Positions 45,402 through 54,520 of a DNA stretch of 64,000 nucleotides are shown piece by piece. Every line of letters starts with the position of its first letter. Within the stretch, counting starts at the first letter, position 1. Below the pieces are notes generated by a model. It was not told the origin of the DNA, made no database searches, and saw only the letters and a program-made list of their open reading frames with translations. The position numbers were made by a program, and so were the translations under genes. Origin of the DNA: Acinetobacter zhairuonensis (GTDB lineage: Bacteria; Pseudomonadota; Gammaproteobacteria; Pseudomonadales; Moraxellaceae); the NCBI RefSeq assembly GCF_022601715.1, contig NZ_JAKVIM010000007.1, forward strand, positions 62,001 to 126,000. The letters run 5' to 3'.

Positions 45402-46352
45402 TTATGCTTGTGTTACAGGAATACGTAACTCTTTCGGTAAGCTAAAGGTAATATTTTCCTCTCGACCAGTAAGTTCTTCGGGTACTTTTGCACCCCAGTC
45501 TTGCAAACGTTGAATCACTTGCTTAATCAGAATTTCTGGTGCAGAAGCGCCTGCTGTCACTCCAATTTTAGTATTCTCATTAAACCAACTTTGCTCTAGC
45601 TGCTCTGCATTATCAACCAGATATGCTGCTTTCCCCATACGCTCAGCTAGTTCACGTAAACGATTCGAATTTGAAGAATTCGGAGAACCCACTACCAGCA
45701 CCACATCGCATTGCTCTGCTAAATCACGCACCGCATCTTGGCGGTTTTGAGTGGCATAGCAAATATCATCTTTACGTGGTCCCTGAATGTTCGGGTATTT
45801 CTTACGTAACGCATCAATCACTTTTGCCGTGTCATCAATTGACAGTGTCGTTTGTGTCACAAAAGCCACTTTGTCAGGATGACGTACATCGAGTTGCGCA
45901 ACATCTTCTTCATCTTCAACTAGATAAATGTCACCGCCATTTTTCTTGTCATACTGCCCCATGGTGCCTTCAACTTCCGGGTGCCCTTCATGACCAATCA
46001 GAATCGCTTCCACACCTTCACGGGCATATTTAGTCACTTCTATATGCACTTTAGTCACCAATGGACAGGTCGCATCAAAGACTTTTAAACCACGGCGTTC
46101 TGCTTCTTGCTGTACTGCCTTAGACACACCGTGTGCGCTAAAAATCACAATATTGTCATCAGGAACTTCATCGAGTTCATCGACAAAAATTGCGCCACGC
46201 TGACGTAAGTCATCTACCACAAATTTATTATGTACCACTTCATGACGTACATAAATCGGGGGCTGAAAACACTCAAGTGCACGATTTACAATCGCAATGG
46301 CTCGGTCTACCCCTGCACAAAAACCACGCGGATTAGCCAATACAATTTCCAT
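45402..46352 (-). CDS. ispH: 4-hydroxy-3-methylbut-2-enyl diphosphate reductase
   Basis: IspH makes IPP and DMAPP in the last step of the MEP isoprenoid pathway, using an iron-sulfur cluster. From the ATG at 46352 (GAGG site upstream) the protein is 316 residues with cluster Cys12, Cys96 and Cys198 (GFCAG, DATCPLV, DDICYAT). The catalytic Glu is in the [14 protein letters not shown] block, and SSNSNRL binds diphosphate. It is divergent from gmk, with a nearly perfect inverted repeat between them. Confidence 0.96.
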   Translation of the reverse strand: MEIVLANPRGFCAGVDRAIAIVNRALECFQPPIYVRHEVVHNKFVVDDLRQRGAIFVDELDEVPDDNIVIFSAHGVSKAVQQEAERRGLKVFDATCPLVTKVHIEVTKYAREGVEAILIGHEGHPEVEGTMGQYDKKNGGDIYLVEDEEDVAQLDVRHPDKVAFVTQTTLSIDDTAKVIDALRKKYPNIQGPRKDDICYATQNRQDAVRDLAEQCDVVLVVGSPNSSNSNRLRELAERMGKAAYLVDNAEQLEQSWFNENTKIGVTAGASAPEILIKQVIQRLQDWGAKVPEELTGREENITFSLPKELRIPVTQA

Positions 46353-46400
46353 AAAACCCTCATTGCTCACTTAAATGCACGTCATACGTTGCTAAATTTA

Positions 46401-46435
46401 TGTAAACTAAAATACAGCTAGCTATTTAGTTTACA
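46401..46435. repeat. Long inverted repeat between ispH and gmk starts
   Basis: TGTAAACTAAAATA (46401-46414) pairs with TATTTAGTTTACA (46423-46435), with one bulged A, around an AGCTAGC-like centre. It lies between the two divergent genes, 49 bases from the ispH start and 53 from the gmk start. Confidence 0.55.
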
Positions 46436-46487
46436 GCTCGTCTACTCTAAAATAGAGAAGATATTTTATCATATCAGGAAAAATATC

Positions 46488-47111
46488 ATGTCGGGTCTCT
46501 TGTTTGTCGTTTCTGCTGCCTCAGGAACTGGCAAAACATCTCTCGTAAAAGCCCTACTTGAACGTGTAAACAACCTACATGTTTCTGTGTCTCATACTAC
46601 GCGTGGTCAACGCCCTGGCGAACTCGATGGTGTACATTACCATTTCACCCAAAAAGAAGATTTTCTGACTTTGGTTGAACAAGGCGGGTTTATTGAGTAT
46701 GCAGAAGTTTTTGGCAATTATTACGGTACAGCACAAGCGACTGTAAAAGAACAATTGGCCAAAGGACATGATGTTTTACTTGAGATTGACTGGCAGGGTG
46801 CGCAGCAAGTGCGTAAATTATTTCCAGAATCAAAACAGATTTTCATTTTACCACCAAGCCAGTTTGATTTACGTCAACGTTTATCTAACCGTGGTACAGA
46901 CAGCGTGGAAGTGATTGAACATCGCTTGAGTTGTGCTGTTGAAGATATGCAGCAGTTTGTGAATTTTGACTATGTCATTATTAATGATGACTTTAATAAA
47001 GCGCTGCATGATTTGGAGTCGGTCATTACTGCAAATCGTCTGGTTCTCACCCAGCAAGCCAATCGCCATCAGGATCTGATTCAGAAGCTGATCACGCCTG
47101 TCGAATCGTGA
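46488..47111 (+). CDS. gmk: Guanylate kinase
   Basis: Gmk phosphorylates GMP to GDP in the cytoplasm. The 207-residue protein has the P-loop SAASGTGKTSL at residues 9-19, the GMP-binding SVSHTTRGQRPGELDGVHYHF and GNYYGTAQATV motifs, and the LLEIDWQGAQQVRK block. It is upstream of rpoZ in the common gmk-rpoZ-spoT order. Confidence 0.96.
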   Translation: MSGLLFVVSAASGTGKTSLVKALLERVNNLHVSVSHTTRGQRPGELDGVHYHFTQKEDFLTLVEQGGFIEYAEVFGNYYGTAQATVKEQLAKGHDVLLEIDWQGAQQVRKLFPESKQIFILPPSQFDLRQRLSNRGTDSVEVIEHRLSCAVEDMQQFVNFDYVIINDDFNKALHDLESVITANRLVLTQQANRHQDLIQKLITPVES

Positions 47112-47188
47112 TTAAAACTTGAGTCTCAACTGAAAGCATTTTATACTGCACAGTCTGTTTCAGCATTAGCATTTAAACGAGAACACTT

Positions 47189-47470
47189 ATGGCACGCGTA
47201 ACCGTTGAAGATTGTTTAGACCATGTAGACAACCGCTTTGAGCTTGTACTAGTGGCAAGCAAACGTGCGCGTCAACTCGCACGTCAAGGTATCGAACCAA
47301 CTGTAGAATGGGACAATGATAAACCAACAGTGGTTGCATTACGTGAAATTGCGGTCGGTCACGTTTCAAAAGATATTTTGAAGCAACGTGAGCAAGACTA
47401 TCAAACTTCAAGCCTTGATCTTGCACTTTCTGCAAACAATCTTAATTTAGATGGTTTTTCTTTCCAATAA
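47189..47470 (+). CDS. rpoZ: RNA polymerase omega subunit
   Basis: Omega helps assemble RNA polymerase and forms part of the ppGpp site. The 93-residue protein begins [20 protein letters not shown] and has AKRARQLA-like [11 protein letters not shown] and [13 protein letters not shown], the family core. It is 77 bases after gmk, and a strong terminator separates it from spoT. Confidence 0.95.
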   Translation: MARVTVEDCLDHVDNRFELVLVASKRARQLARQGIEPTVEWDNDKPTVVALREIAVGHVSKDILKQREQDYQTSSLDLALSANNLNLDGFSFQ

Positions 47471-47486
47471 GTTAGAAAAATTATGT

Positions 47487-47516
47487 AAAAGCCTAGTTTT
47501 TAACTAGGCTTTTTTA
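47487..47516 (+). terminator. Terminator of gmk-rpoZ
   Basis: AAAAGCCTAGTT and AACTAGGCTTTT form a 12-base stem with a three-base loop and a T run. Confidence 0.93.
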
Positions 47517-47694
47517 TGCTTGGAACTTTAATATTTCTTCAAGAACAGTTATAACATTAACTCAAACCATTCTATTTTTTATAAACTGACGATTTGCGAA
47601 TTTTCGACAAAAAATTTGACAAGTTTCGCACTTTGCTTTTTATTAAAAACTGAAATGATGCATAGCTTTTTCATGGTATAGGTAAAGGTGTTAT

Positions 47695-49800
47695 ATGCCA
47701 GGCGCAGAAGTCAGCCAAGCCAAACAACAACTCAATGTGATTATCGACGCTTATCTGAATGAAAGTGAAGTCGAACGAGTGCTTGCGGCCTGCGATTATG
47801 CCGATATTGCCCATGATGGAATTACCCGCAAAAGTGGTGAACCCTACATTTTGCATCCGATTGCCGTCAGTTGTATTTTGGCGCATATGCGCTTAGACGC
47901 TGAAACCTTAATGGCAGCACTATTACATGATGTGATTGAAGACACCGATTTTAGCAAAGAAGATATTAGCGAAAAATTTGGACGCACCGTGGCAGAGCTG
48001 GTCGATGGCGTCACCAAACTCAGCCATTCCAGTGATAAAGAATATAACAAAGCAGCCTCTTTCCGAAAAATTTTACAAGCCACCCTACAAGACCCACGTG
48101 TCATTATTATTAAATTAGCCGATCGCTATCATAATATGACCACACTGGAGTCACTACGACCCGACAAACGTGCACGTATTGCCCAAGAAACTTTTGATGT
48201 GTTTGTGCCTATGGCACGCTTGGTCGGCATGAATGAAATGGCGGACAATCTTGAACATTTGTGTTATCAGAATCTTGATCTGGACATGTTCAACAATGTG
48301 CAAGAAGCTTTAGCCAAAACCAAGCCGAAACGCTGTGAATATCAAGCCCTCTGGGAAAAAAACCTCACGTCGCTCCTACAACAACACCAAATTAGCGGTC
48401 GCATTAAAAAGAAAAATAACAATATTGAACTACTCCGCCACTTCGTAAAAAATGATATTGATTTACAAGAACTAACCCATAGCCATGCCTTTGAAATCAT
48501 TCTACAAAGTATCGCTGATTGCGATAATCTTGCCGAAATTCTAAAAGAACATTTCCAAGTCTTGTCGTATCAAGATCATATTCGTCGCCCCCTACCTGGT
48601 GGCAACCAATCTTTGATGATGCGCCTTAAGGGTGAAAAAACCACACTTTCTCTTACCCTACAGACCGAACTGATGCGTAAAGCGGCACGTTTTGGCGTGG
48701 TACTCGGTGAAAACGCACCACAGGCTTGCCGATCTGCCATCCAAGCCTCCATGCAAAACTTGAATGTGCTGATTGATAGTAGTTGTGCCAAAACCACGTT
48801 TAATGATTTGCTGGATTATCTACATCAAGAAAAAATTTGGGTCTATACTCCGCACGGGCAATTACACGAATTACCGCAAGGTGCTACAGCCGTCGATTTT
48901 GCCTATTCTGCCAGCCTATTCTTGGGTAACCACGCGGTTGGGGCGAAAATTAATGGTGAAACCAAGCCATTATCAACCCCACTTCTCAGCGGACAAGTGA
49001 TCGAAATTATTACCGATGTGCTTGCCACACCAAATCCAGACTGGCTCAGCTTTATTAACACCCAAAAAGCCCGACGTGCCATTCAAAACATTTTGCGTGA
49101 TCAAGATGTGGAAGAACAACAATTGGTGGGTGAACAAGCCCTGAACCGCGCGCTCAAACTCTTTAATCGCTCAACCAATGATCTTACCGAGGATGATTGG
49201 TTAGACCTACTGCAATGGCGTCATTTAGACTCTAAAGATCGCCTATTTCAGCAAATCGCAGTGGGTGACTTATTACCTCAACTGGTAGCCAATCATTTAT
49301 TTGCCCAAGAACAATCAGTTGAAGAGCATAGCTCTGATCGTCTAATCCAAGGTACCGAGGGTGTTGATGTCAAATATGCCCACTGCTGCAATCCGGTACT
49401 CGGTGATCCAATTCAAGGACATCTTTCACGTCGCGGCTTGATCGTGCATCGTGCCCGTTGTCACAACCTGTTGCATGAACAGCACTTACATCCAGAAAAT
49501 ATTATGCCTCTGCAATGGGCGTCTGAAGACCTTGATGACGTTAGCTTTACTGCCTACCTGTGCATTGACATGGAAATGGATGATGAACAAATTTCTGATT
49601 TGATTTATCAATGTCGTAAAGCCAAAACAGGGGTAGAAATGGTGCGTAATTATGACCATAAAACCTACGTCAACATTGTGGTCAACAATCGTAAGCAAAT
49701 TGCCCAGATTATTCGTGACTTACGCATGCACTACGGCTTCCCTCGTATTACCCGCCTGACCATTCCATTAAGTGTGACCGAAGCCCCAATCGCAAGTTAA
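47695..49800 (+). CDS. spoT: SpoT-type ppGpp hydrolase with degenerate synthetase domain
   Basis: This 701-residue RelA/SpoT-family protein has an intact N-terminal HD hydrolase: YILHPIAVS (His54), ALLHDVIEDTD (His78-Asp79) and KLADRYHNM. The synthetase region (about 215-360) lacks normal motifs: where RelA/SpoT has YQSLHT, this reads GGNQSLMMRL, and no EVQIRT block is seen. Then follow TGS (about 378-440; VYTPHGQLHELPQGATAVDFAY), a zinc-finger-like HCCNPVLGDPIQG (about 563) and a C-terminal ACT domain. It therefore probably only degrades ppGpp, as is known for Moraxellaceae SpoT. It follows rpoZ in the conserved order. Confidence 0.93.
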   Translation: MPGAEVSQAKQQLNVIIDAYLNESEVERVLAACDYADIAHDGITRKSGEPYILHPIAVSCILAHMRLDAETLMAALLHDVIEDTDFSKEDISEKFGRTVAELVDGVTKLSHSSDKEYNKAASFRKILQATLQDPRVIIIKLADRYHNMTTLESLRPDKRARIAQETFDVFVPMARLVGMNEMADNLEHLCYQNLDLDMFNNVQEALAKTKPKRCEYQALWEKNLTSLLQQHQISGRIKKKNNNIELLRHFVKNDIDLQELTHSHAFEIILQSIADCDNLAEILKEHFQVLSYQDHIRRPLPGGNQSLMMRLKGEKTTLSLTLQTELMRKAARFGVVLGENAPQACRSAIQASMQNLNVLIDSSCAKTTFNDLLDYLHQEKIWVYTPHGQLHELPQGATAVDFAYSASLFLGNHAVGAKINGETKPLSTPLLSGQVIEIITDVLATPNPDWLSFINTQKARRAIQNILRDQDVEEQQLVGEQALNRALKLFNRSTNDLTEDDWLDLLQWRHLDSKDRLFQQIAVGDLLPQLVANHLFAQEQSVEEHSSDRLIQGTEGVDVKYAHCCNPVLGDPIQGHLSRRGLIVHRARCHNLLHEQHLHPENIMPLQWASEDLDDVSFTAYLCIDMEMDDEQISDLIYQCRKAKTGVEMVRNYDHKTYVNIVVNNRKQIAQIIRDLRMHYGFPRITRLTIPLSVTEAPIAS

Positions 49801-49824
49801 TCAATTAAATCGATAGGGCTTCTG

Positions 49825-49859
49825 TATCTGAATACAATCCTTTAAGATGTATTCAGATA
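49825..49859. repeat. Perfect 12-base inverted repeat just before ridA
   Basis: TATCTGAATACA (49825-49836) and TGTATTCAGATA (49848-49859) flank an 11-base loop. It ends two bases before the AAAAGGAG ribosome site of ridA and begins 24 bases after spoT. It may control translation or bind a dimeric regulator. Confidence 0.6.
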
Positions 49860-49874
49860 TAAAAGGAGAAATCG

Positions 49875-50258
49875 ATGTCCCGCCAAGTCATTCATACAGA
49901 AAATGCCCCTGCTGCTATTGGTACTTATTCACAAGCCATTCTCGTTGGTGAAACACTTTATCTTTCAGGGCAAATCGGCTTAGATCCGTACAGTATGGAA
50001 TTGGTTGAAGGCATTGAAGCGCAAATCCGCCGCGTATTTGACAACTTAAAGGCCGTGTGTGAAGCCGCTGGTGGCTCATTGGCCGATATCGCCAAACTGA
50101 ATATCTTTTTAACCGATTTATCCAATTTTCAATTGGTGAATCAGATTATGGGCGAATACTTTGCGCAACCCTATCCAGCACGTGCCGCATTAGGCGTTGC
50201 CAGTCTTCCAAAAGGTGCTTTGGTTGAAATGGATGGTATTGTGATTATTCCACAGTAA
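49875..50258 (+). CDS. ridA: RidA-family enamine/imine deaminase
   Basis: RidA hydrolyses reactive 2-aminoacrylate and related enamines. The 127-residue protein has the standard length, begins [20 protein letters not shown] and carries the conserved arginine (about Arg103) in [32 protein letters not shown] is the substrate pocket. A GGAG ribosome site precedes the ATG, behind a perfect hairpin. Confidence 0.93.
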   Translation: MSRQVIHTENAPAAIGTYSQAILVGETLYLSGQIGLDPYSMELVEGIEAQIRRVFDNLKAVCEAAGGSLADIAKLNIFLTDLSNFQLVNQIMGEYFAQPYPARAALGVASLPKGALVEMDGIVIIPQ

Positions 50259-50378
50259 TTGATCCTACCCATCCCCCCGCTTTAAATATTTAGATCTAAA
50301 TAACCTAACTCCTTTGCGCGAAATCTGAGCAACACTCAGATTTCCGCTTAGATGATATTTTTTTATTCAAATTCCCAA

Positions 50379-50432
50379 TGATAATAATTCTCTTTTCAAA
50401 TGAATTTGATTGACAAACGATAACAATTATCA
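50379..50432 (+). promoter_or_regulatory. Two Fur boxes upstream of bfd
   Basis: CGATAACAATTATCA (50418-50432) matches the 7-1-7 Fur consensus TGATAATNATTATCA at 13 of 15 positions (the consensus centre is any base). TGATAATAATTCTCT (50379-50393) is a weaker second match. They lie 43 and 82 bases before the bfd start, as expected for an iron-starvation gene. Confidence 0.65.
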
Positions 50433-50474
50433 ATAATATTACTTATCGTATTTAATTTAGTATGGCTTACAGCA

Positions 50475-50669
50475 ATGTACGTATGTTTGTGTCGTGGTAT
50501 TACAGATCAAGATATTAAAGATGCCGTTGCCAGCGGTGCAGAAAGCTATCGTGAAATCCGCGACATGCTTGATCTTGGCACTTGCTGTGGTCGCTGTGCA
50601 CCTGAAGCCCGCGCTATTATTAGCGATGAAGTTGCTGAAATTGCTGCAAGAATTGCTGTTGCTGCTTAA
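50475..50669 (+). CDS. bfd: Bacterioferritin-associated ferredoxin
   Basis: Bfd is a small [2Fe-2S] protein that reduces bacterioferritin to release stored iron. The 64-residue protein shows the ligands Cys4, Cys6, Cys38 and Cys41 (MYVCLCRG, then LGTCCGRC). It stands before bfr, with a weak terminator between them, and its upstream Fur boxes suggest iron repression. This fits release of iron when it is scarce. Confidence 0.94.
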   Translation: MYVCLCRGITDQDIKDAVASGAESYREIRDMLDLGTCCGRCAPEARAIISDEVAEIAARIAVAA

Positions 50670-50720
50670 CCTCAAATAATCATAATAATCAATATAATGA
50701 TCTAATCGATCATTTCTCCT

Positions 50721-50751
50721 CCTCGCCTCTGACTCTAAGCGGGTTTTTTTT
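50721..50751 (+). terminator. Possible terminator of bfd
   Basis: CTCGC and GCGGG form a weak five-pair stem (one G-U) followed by eight T. The T run is convincing, the stem is not. Confidence 0.4.
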
Positions 50752-50911
50752 ATAGTTTAATATCCAATTGTTTTTGATTGCGATTTTCATTTGCTGTTCA
50801 ATAAAGCACTCGCCTTTCCGATTATTCTTGTTTAAGATTTATAGAACTACAAGGGCTATAACACCCTACTCATACAATTTTAAATCAGCATTGATTGATG
50901 GAGTTTATGCT

Positions 50912-51376
50912 ATGAAAGGCAATCGCGATGTGATTAACCAGTTAAATCAGGTACTCTATCATCATTTAACTGCTATTAACCAATACTTCTTACACTCTCG
51001 TATGTTCAACGATTGGGGTATTGAACAGCTCGGTTCTGCAGAATATAAAGAATCCATTCGTCAAATGAAGCATGCAGATAAAATTATTGAACGTATTTTG
51101 TTTTTAGAAGGCTTACCGAATCTACAACATTTGGGCAAACTTTATATTGGCCAGCATACAGAGGAAGTCCTCAATTGTGACATTCGCAAAGTGAAAGAGA
51201 ATATTGAAAGCATCAAAACTGCAGTAACTCTGGCAGAACAAACTTTAGATTACGTAACGCGTGATTTGGTTCAAGAAATTTTAGAGAAAGAAGAAGAATA
51301 CTGGGACTGGCTTACCACTCAACTCGATTTAGTCGAAAGTGTTGGCATTGAGAATTATATTCAAAGCCAACTTTAA
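50912..51376 (+). CDS. bfr: Bacterioferritin, haem-type subunit lacking most ferroxidase ligands
   Basis: The 154-residue ferritin-like protein starts MKGNRDVINQLNQVL and aligns without gaps to E. coli Bfr. Haem ligand Met52 is kept. Of six ferroxidase ligands, Glu18, Glu51, Glu94 and His130 are replaced by His, Gln, Val and Tyr, while His54 and Glu127 remain. It is thus probably a haem-binding subunit that assembles with another, ferroxidase-active subunit encoded elsewhere, as in Neisseria BfrA/BfrB. The start is the ATG after TGGAG; a longer reading from 50768 is not supported. It follows bfd. Confidence 0.93.
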   Translation: MKGNRDVINQLNQVLYHHLTAINQYFLHSRMFNDWGIEQLGSAEYKESIRQMKHADKIIERILFLEGLPNLQHLGKLYIGQHTEEVLNCDIRKVKENIESIKTAVTLAEQTLDYVTRDLVQEILEKEEEYWDWLTTQLDLVESVGIENYIQSQL

Positions 51377-51381
51377 TCGAT

Positions 51382-51409
51382 AAAAAAGCCAGCGAAAGCT
51401 GGCTTTTTT
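51382..51409. terminator. Bidirectional terminator between bfr and the PglL gene
   Basis: AAAAAAGCCAGC and GCTGGCTTTTTT form a 12-base stem with a four-base loop between converging genes. Confidence 0.93.
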
Positions 51410-51416
51410 ATGTCTT

Positions 51417-53045
51417 TTACTTGATTGGTTCCAACAAGGATTCATAGCTGACATCAACATGCTTCAACTGTTTTAACAACCACAACTGATGGCGTGCCCC
51501 CTGCTCATCACCATTAAAAGCAAGAACACGCGCATATTTCAACAAATCATATTTGGTTGGATAGCATTGCACCATCTCATAAATTTGCTGTAATTCTGCC
51601 TTGGTGAGTAAGGTATTGGGATTCAATCGAATCCATGCAATTCTGCGACTTAGTTCATCCAAAACATAAATCCGATCATGGTTGGTAATTTTTTCAGGTG
51701 TCTTTTCATAACGCATGGATTGATTGAGTTTCGGTACGGCCACCATATAATCACGATGTATTAACACCAAAAGTAAACCACCCACAATAAATATCATCTG
51801 CGTATATTTTGGCGCTAAAGTCCAGACTTTAAGTTCTGTCTCTTGCGACAAAACCAAGCCGACAATAAACCCTAAAGGCAACAAGAAATAGGCGTAGTTT
51901 TGTGGATACTCCAATAAGGCATGCACCAATACTGCCACAATCATCAGAATACCAATCACGGATTCAGTGGAATTCACACGACTAATTAATCGATACGCCA
52001 AATAAATTAAATAGCCAAGGAATGGCAAGCCAATGAGTAATCCGTTCCAGACTAGAAAATCAAGTACAAAATTATGTGAACTACGTATCCATTCTGGGAC
52101 ACGGTAATATTCACTCACTGCGACTTGCGCCACACTGGTCTGGTTCCAGCCATATCCAAACCATGGACGATCCGAAATGGCATATAACATCTGCTGCCAA
52201 ATGCCGAGACGTAAATGTCCCGTACTTGCACGCTCAATTGCTGTTGGGGAGTTAGCAATTGCCAAATGCGAAGCTTGTGCAATCCAGTGATCCAAAGCTG
52301 GCTTTGCTAAAATCAAAGCAATAAACAATCCCACCCAAGTCAGTATTATATACCATTTAAGATGCAAATATCCTCTATATTGCTGATAGAAGAAATACGC
52401 TAAAAATAGAATACAAACCACCCATGAGGTTCTAGACTGGCTTAAGACTAAGGCTATTATTATCGTTAATGAGCAAAAATTTAAAATCCAAGCCTTAAGC
52501 TTACTTTTCTCAAATAAATACAAGCTCGCCATTAAGGACAAAATGAGGAATGTTGCCATATTATTTGGCTGAGCAAAATTTGCATAAGGTCTATTGCTGC
52601 GCAAATTTGCAATACCGGGAATATGATTTTCAATCGTGAGCCACTGACAAATTGCCATCAACCCAGATAGAGTTCCGACTATTAGCAAAACATAACTAAA
52701 AATAGTGAAGGCTTGCTCTCGATCTGTTTGTGTTAAAGATAGGTTATAACCTAATACGGCACTTAACCAAAAACCAATAACAAATAAACAGGAAATTAAT
52801 GCAACACTAAAAAAGAATTCTAGCCCAAATATCCATTGCAAGATTGGGATAAATGCCATAGCCACCAATGGCAATGTCAATACAGGCAACTTAATCTTTT
52901 GTTGCAGAAAAATAGCAGTAAGTGCAAATAATGATAAAAATGCAAACAGCTCGCCTGTATAGGTTACCCACGGACGATAATGGACAGGCAAAAGCCAAGC
53001 CAGTGCAATAAGCACACTGACAAGTAGTGAGAGGATAAATTTCAT
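51417..53045 (-). CDS. pglL: PglL-family protein O-oligosaccharyltransferase
   Basis: The 542-residue inner-membrane protein has about 12 helices and the PglL/Wzy_C layout. The signature PYANFAQPNNMATFL is at residues 153-167, and the large periplasmic loop contains the catalytic histidine in RSSHNFVLDFLVWNG near 320. A hydrophilic C-terminal domain begins after about 435. PglL moves lipid-linked glycans onto Ser/Thr of periplasmic proteins. In A. baumannii, pglL lies next to pilA and tfpO; here several glycan genes separate it from pilA. Confidence 0.87.
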   Translation of the reverse strand: MKFILSLLVSVLIALAWLLPVHYRPWVTYTGELFAFLSLFALTAIFLQQKIKLPVLTLPLVAMAFIPILQWIFGLEFFFSVALISCLFVIGFWLSAVLGYNLSLTQTDREQAFTIFSYVLLIVGTLSGLMAICQWLTIENHIPGIANLRSNRPYANFAQPNNMATFLILSLMASLYLFEKSKLKAWILNFCSLTIIIALVLSQSRTSWVVCILFLAYFFYQQYRGYLHLKWYIILTWVGLFIALILAKPALDHWIAQASHLAIANSPTAIERASTGHLRLGIWQQMLYAISDRPWFGYGWNQTSVAQVAVSEYYRVPEWIRSSHNFVLDFLVWNGLLIGLPFLGYLIYLAYRLISRVNSTESVIGILMIVAVLVHALLEYPQNYAYFLLPLGFIVGLVLSQETELKVWTLAPKYTQMIFIVGGLLLVLIHRDYMVAVPKLNQSMRYEKTPEKITNHDRIYVLDELSRRIAWIRLNPNTLLTKAELQQIYEMVQCYPTKYDLLKYARVLAFNGDEQGARHQLWLLKQLKHVDVSYESLLEPIK

Positions 53046-53375
53046 TGGAGGCTATAATTGCAGAACTGCACATAGTATAATTCAAAATGTTGGTTTTTTC
53101 TGATCTTTCATATTTGAAATTCCTAATTTTGGAAAGATCTGTAATATAGATTCTTAAAAATCCATAACACAATAATGATGTCTAATCTTGTAATATTCTT
53201 ACATACATTACTAATTATAAATGAAATTTAATAAATAATACATCACAAAATTGCTCTACACACCAAAGAGATAATATGATTAAATTTAAAAGATAGCATG
53301 TCCATACCGTAACCATCTTTTTCCAACTTAAGTTTTTCTTTATGATAGATCAATTGATTTTTCTCGAGACCGAGA
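53046..53375. other. AT-rich divergent control region
   Basis: The 330 bases between the divergent pglL and GT4 starts are very AT-rich. I see no gene. It must hold two divergent promoters, but no clear hexamers, regulator box or RNA structure could be chosen with confidence. Confidence 0.4.
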
Positions 53376-54500
53376 ATGAAGAAGAATATTGTTATTGTGA
53401 CCCGTAATCTTCCACCTCTAGTCGGCGGAATGGAAAGATTAAATTGGCATATCGCGGATGAATTATCTCAAAATAATCAGGTCACAATAATAAGTCACTT
53501 TGCAGCAAAACCGCTCGCTCCAACCAATACCACATTTTATTCAGTGCAACTTAACCCGTTGCCCTTTTTTCTAGTATTAAGTTTCTTACGCACCTTATGG
53601 TGTTGCTTAACTCAACCTGTCGATATACTTTTTGCAGGGAGTGGCCTCACAGCACCAATCGTGGTAATACTTGCTAAAATTTTTAGAAAAAAGAGCATAA
53701 TTTATATACATGGGTTAGATATCGGCACAAACAGTACGCTCTACAAAATATGCTGGGTTCCGTTAATTTGCCAAGCTACCCAAATTATTGCCAACAGTAA
53801 TCCAACTTACCAATTATGTATTCAAAAGAAAATTTCTAAAGATAAGCTCAGCATTATTCACCCAGGTGTAAGTTATCCAGCGAAGCCTATAAATTTAAAA
53901 TTGATAGATGAAATTAAAGAAAAATATCACCTAAAAGATAAAAAAATTTTAATTTCTGTTGGACGCCTAACGCAACGTAAAGGTTTAAATGAATTTATTG
54001 ATCTAAGTTTTTCTAAAATAATTCAACAAATACCAAATACTGTTTTAGTTATTATTGGTGATACACCGAACCAATCACTCAATAAGAACTTACAAACAAA
54101 AGAACTCATTTTATCTACAGCAAAACGACATCAGATAGAAAAAAATATTATTTTTACTGGCAATATTATTAACGACAATGTGTTATCAAGTTTTTATTAT
54201 TTAGCCGATTTACATGTTTTTCCAGTTAAGGATATGCCAGAAGATCCAGAGGGCTTCGGCATGGTAGCAATTGAGGCAGCGGCACATGGAACACCTACAA
54301 TAGCTTTTGCTACAGGAGGTATTATTGATGCTGTTAAAACTCAAATATCTGGTAGACTTATTGGAAATGGAAATTATCAGCATTTCACACAAGAAGTGAT
54401 TGCTTTCATCAATCAACCTCTTGAACAAGAGAAAATTAAAGAATTTGCTAGTAAATTTTCATGGAATAAATTTGGGGAAAAAATTCGTAAAAATTTTTAA
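53376..54500 (+). CDS. Family 4 glycosyltransferase
   Basis: The 374-residue protein has the GT-B double Rossmann layout: N-terminal RNLPPLVGGMERLNWHIADEL, then a C-terminal block with ISVGRLTQRKGLNEFID near residue 193 and EDPEGFGMVAIEAAAHGTPTIAF near 285, the nucleotide-sugar-binding E-x7-E signature of GT4. The donor and acceptor are unknown. It is on the opposite strand to its neighbours, divergent from pglL and convergent with the Stealth gene. Its low GC fits the locus as a whole. Confidence 0.88.
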   Translation: MKKNIVIVTRNLPPLVGGMERLNWHIADELSQNNQVTIISHFAAKPLAPTNTTFYSVQLNPLPFFLVLSFLRTLWCCLTQPVDILFAGSGLTAPIVVILAKIFRKKSIIYIHGLDIGTNSTLYKICWVPLICQATQIIANSNPTYQLCIQKKISKDKLSIIHPGVSYPAKPINLKLIDEIKEKYHLKDKKILISVGRLTQRKGLNEFIDLSFSKIIQQIPNTVLVIIGDTPNQSLNKNLQTKELILSTAKRHQIEKNIIFTGNIINDNVLSSFYYLADLHVFPVKDMPEDPEGFGMVAIEAAAHGTPTIAFATGGIIDAVKTQISGRLIGNGNYQHFTQEVIAFINQPLEQEKIKEFASKFSWNKFGEKIRKNF

Positions 54501-54520
54501 ATATAAATTCCTTTAATTCC

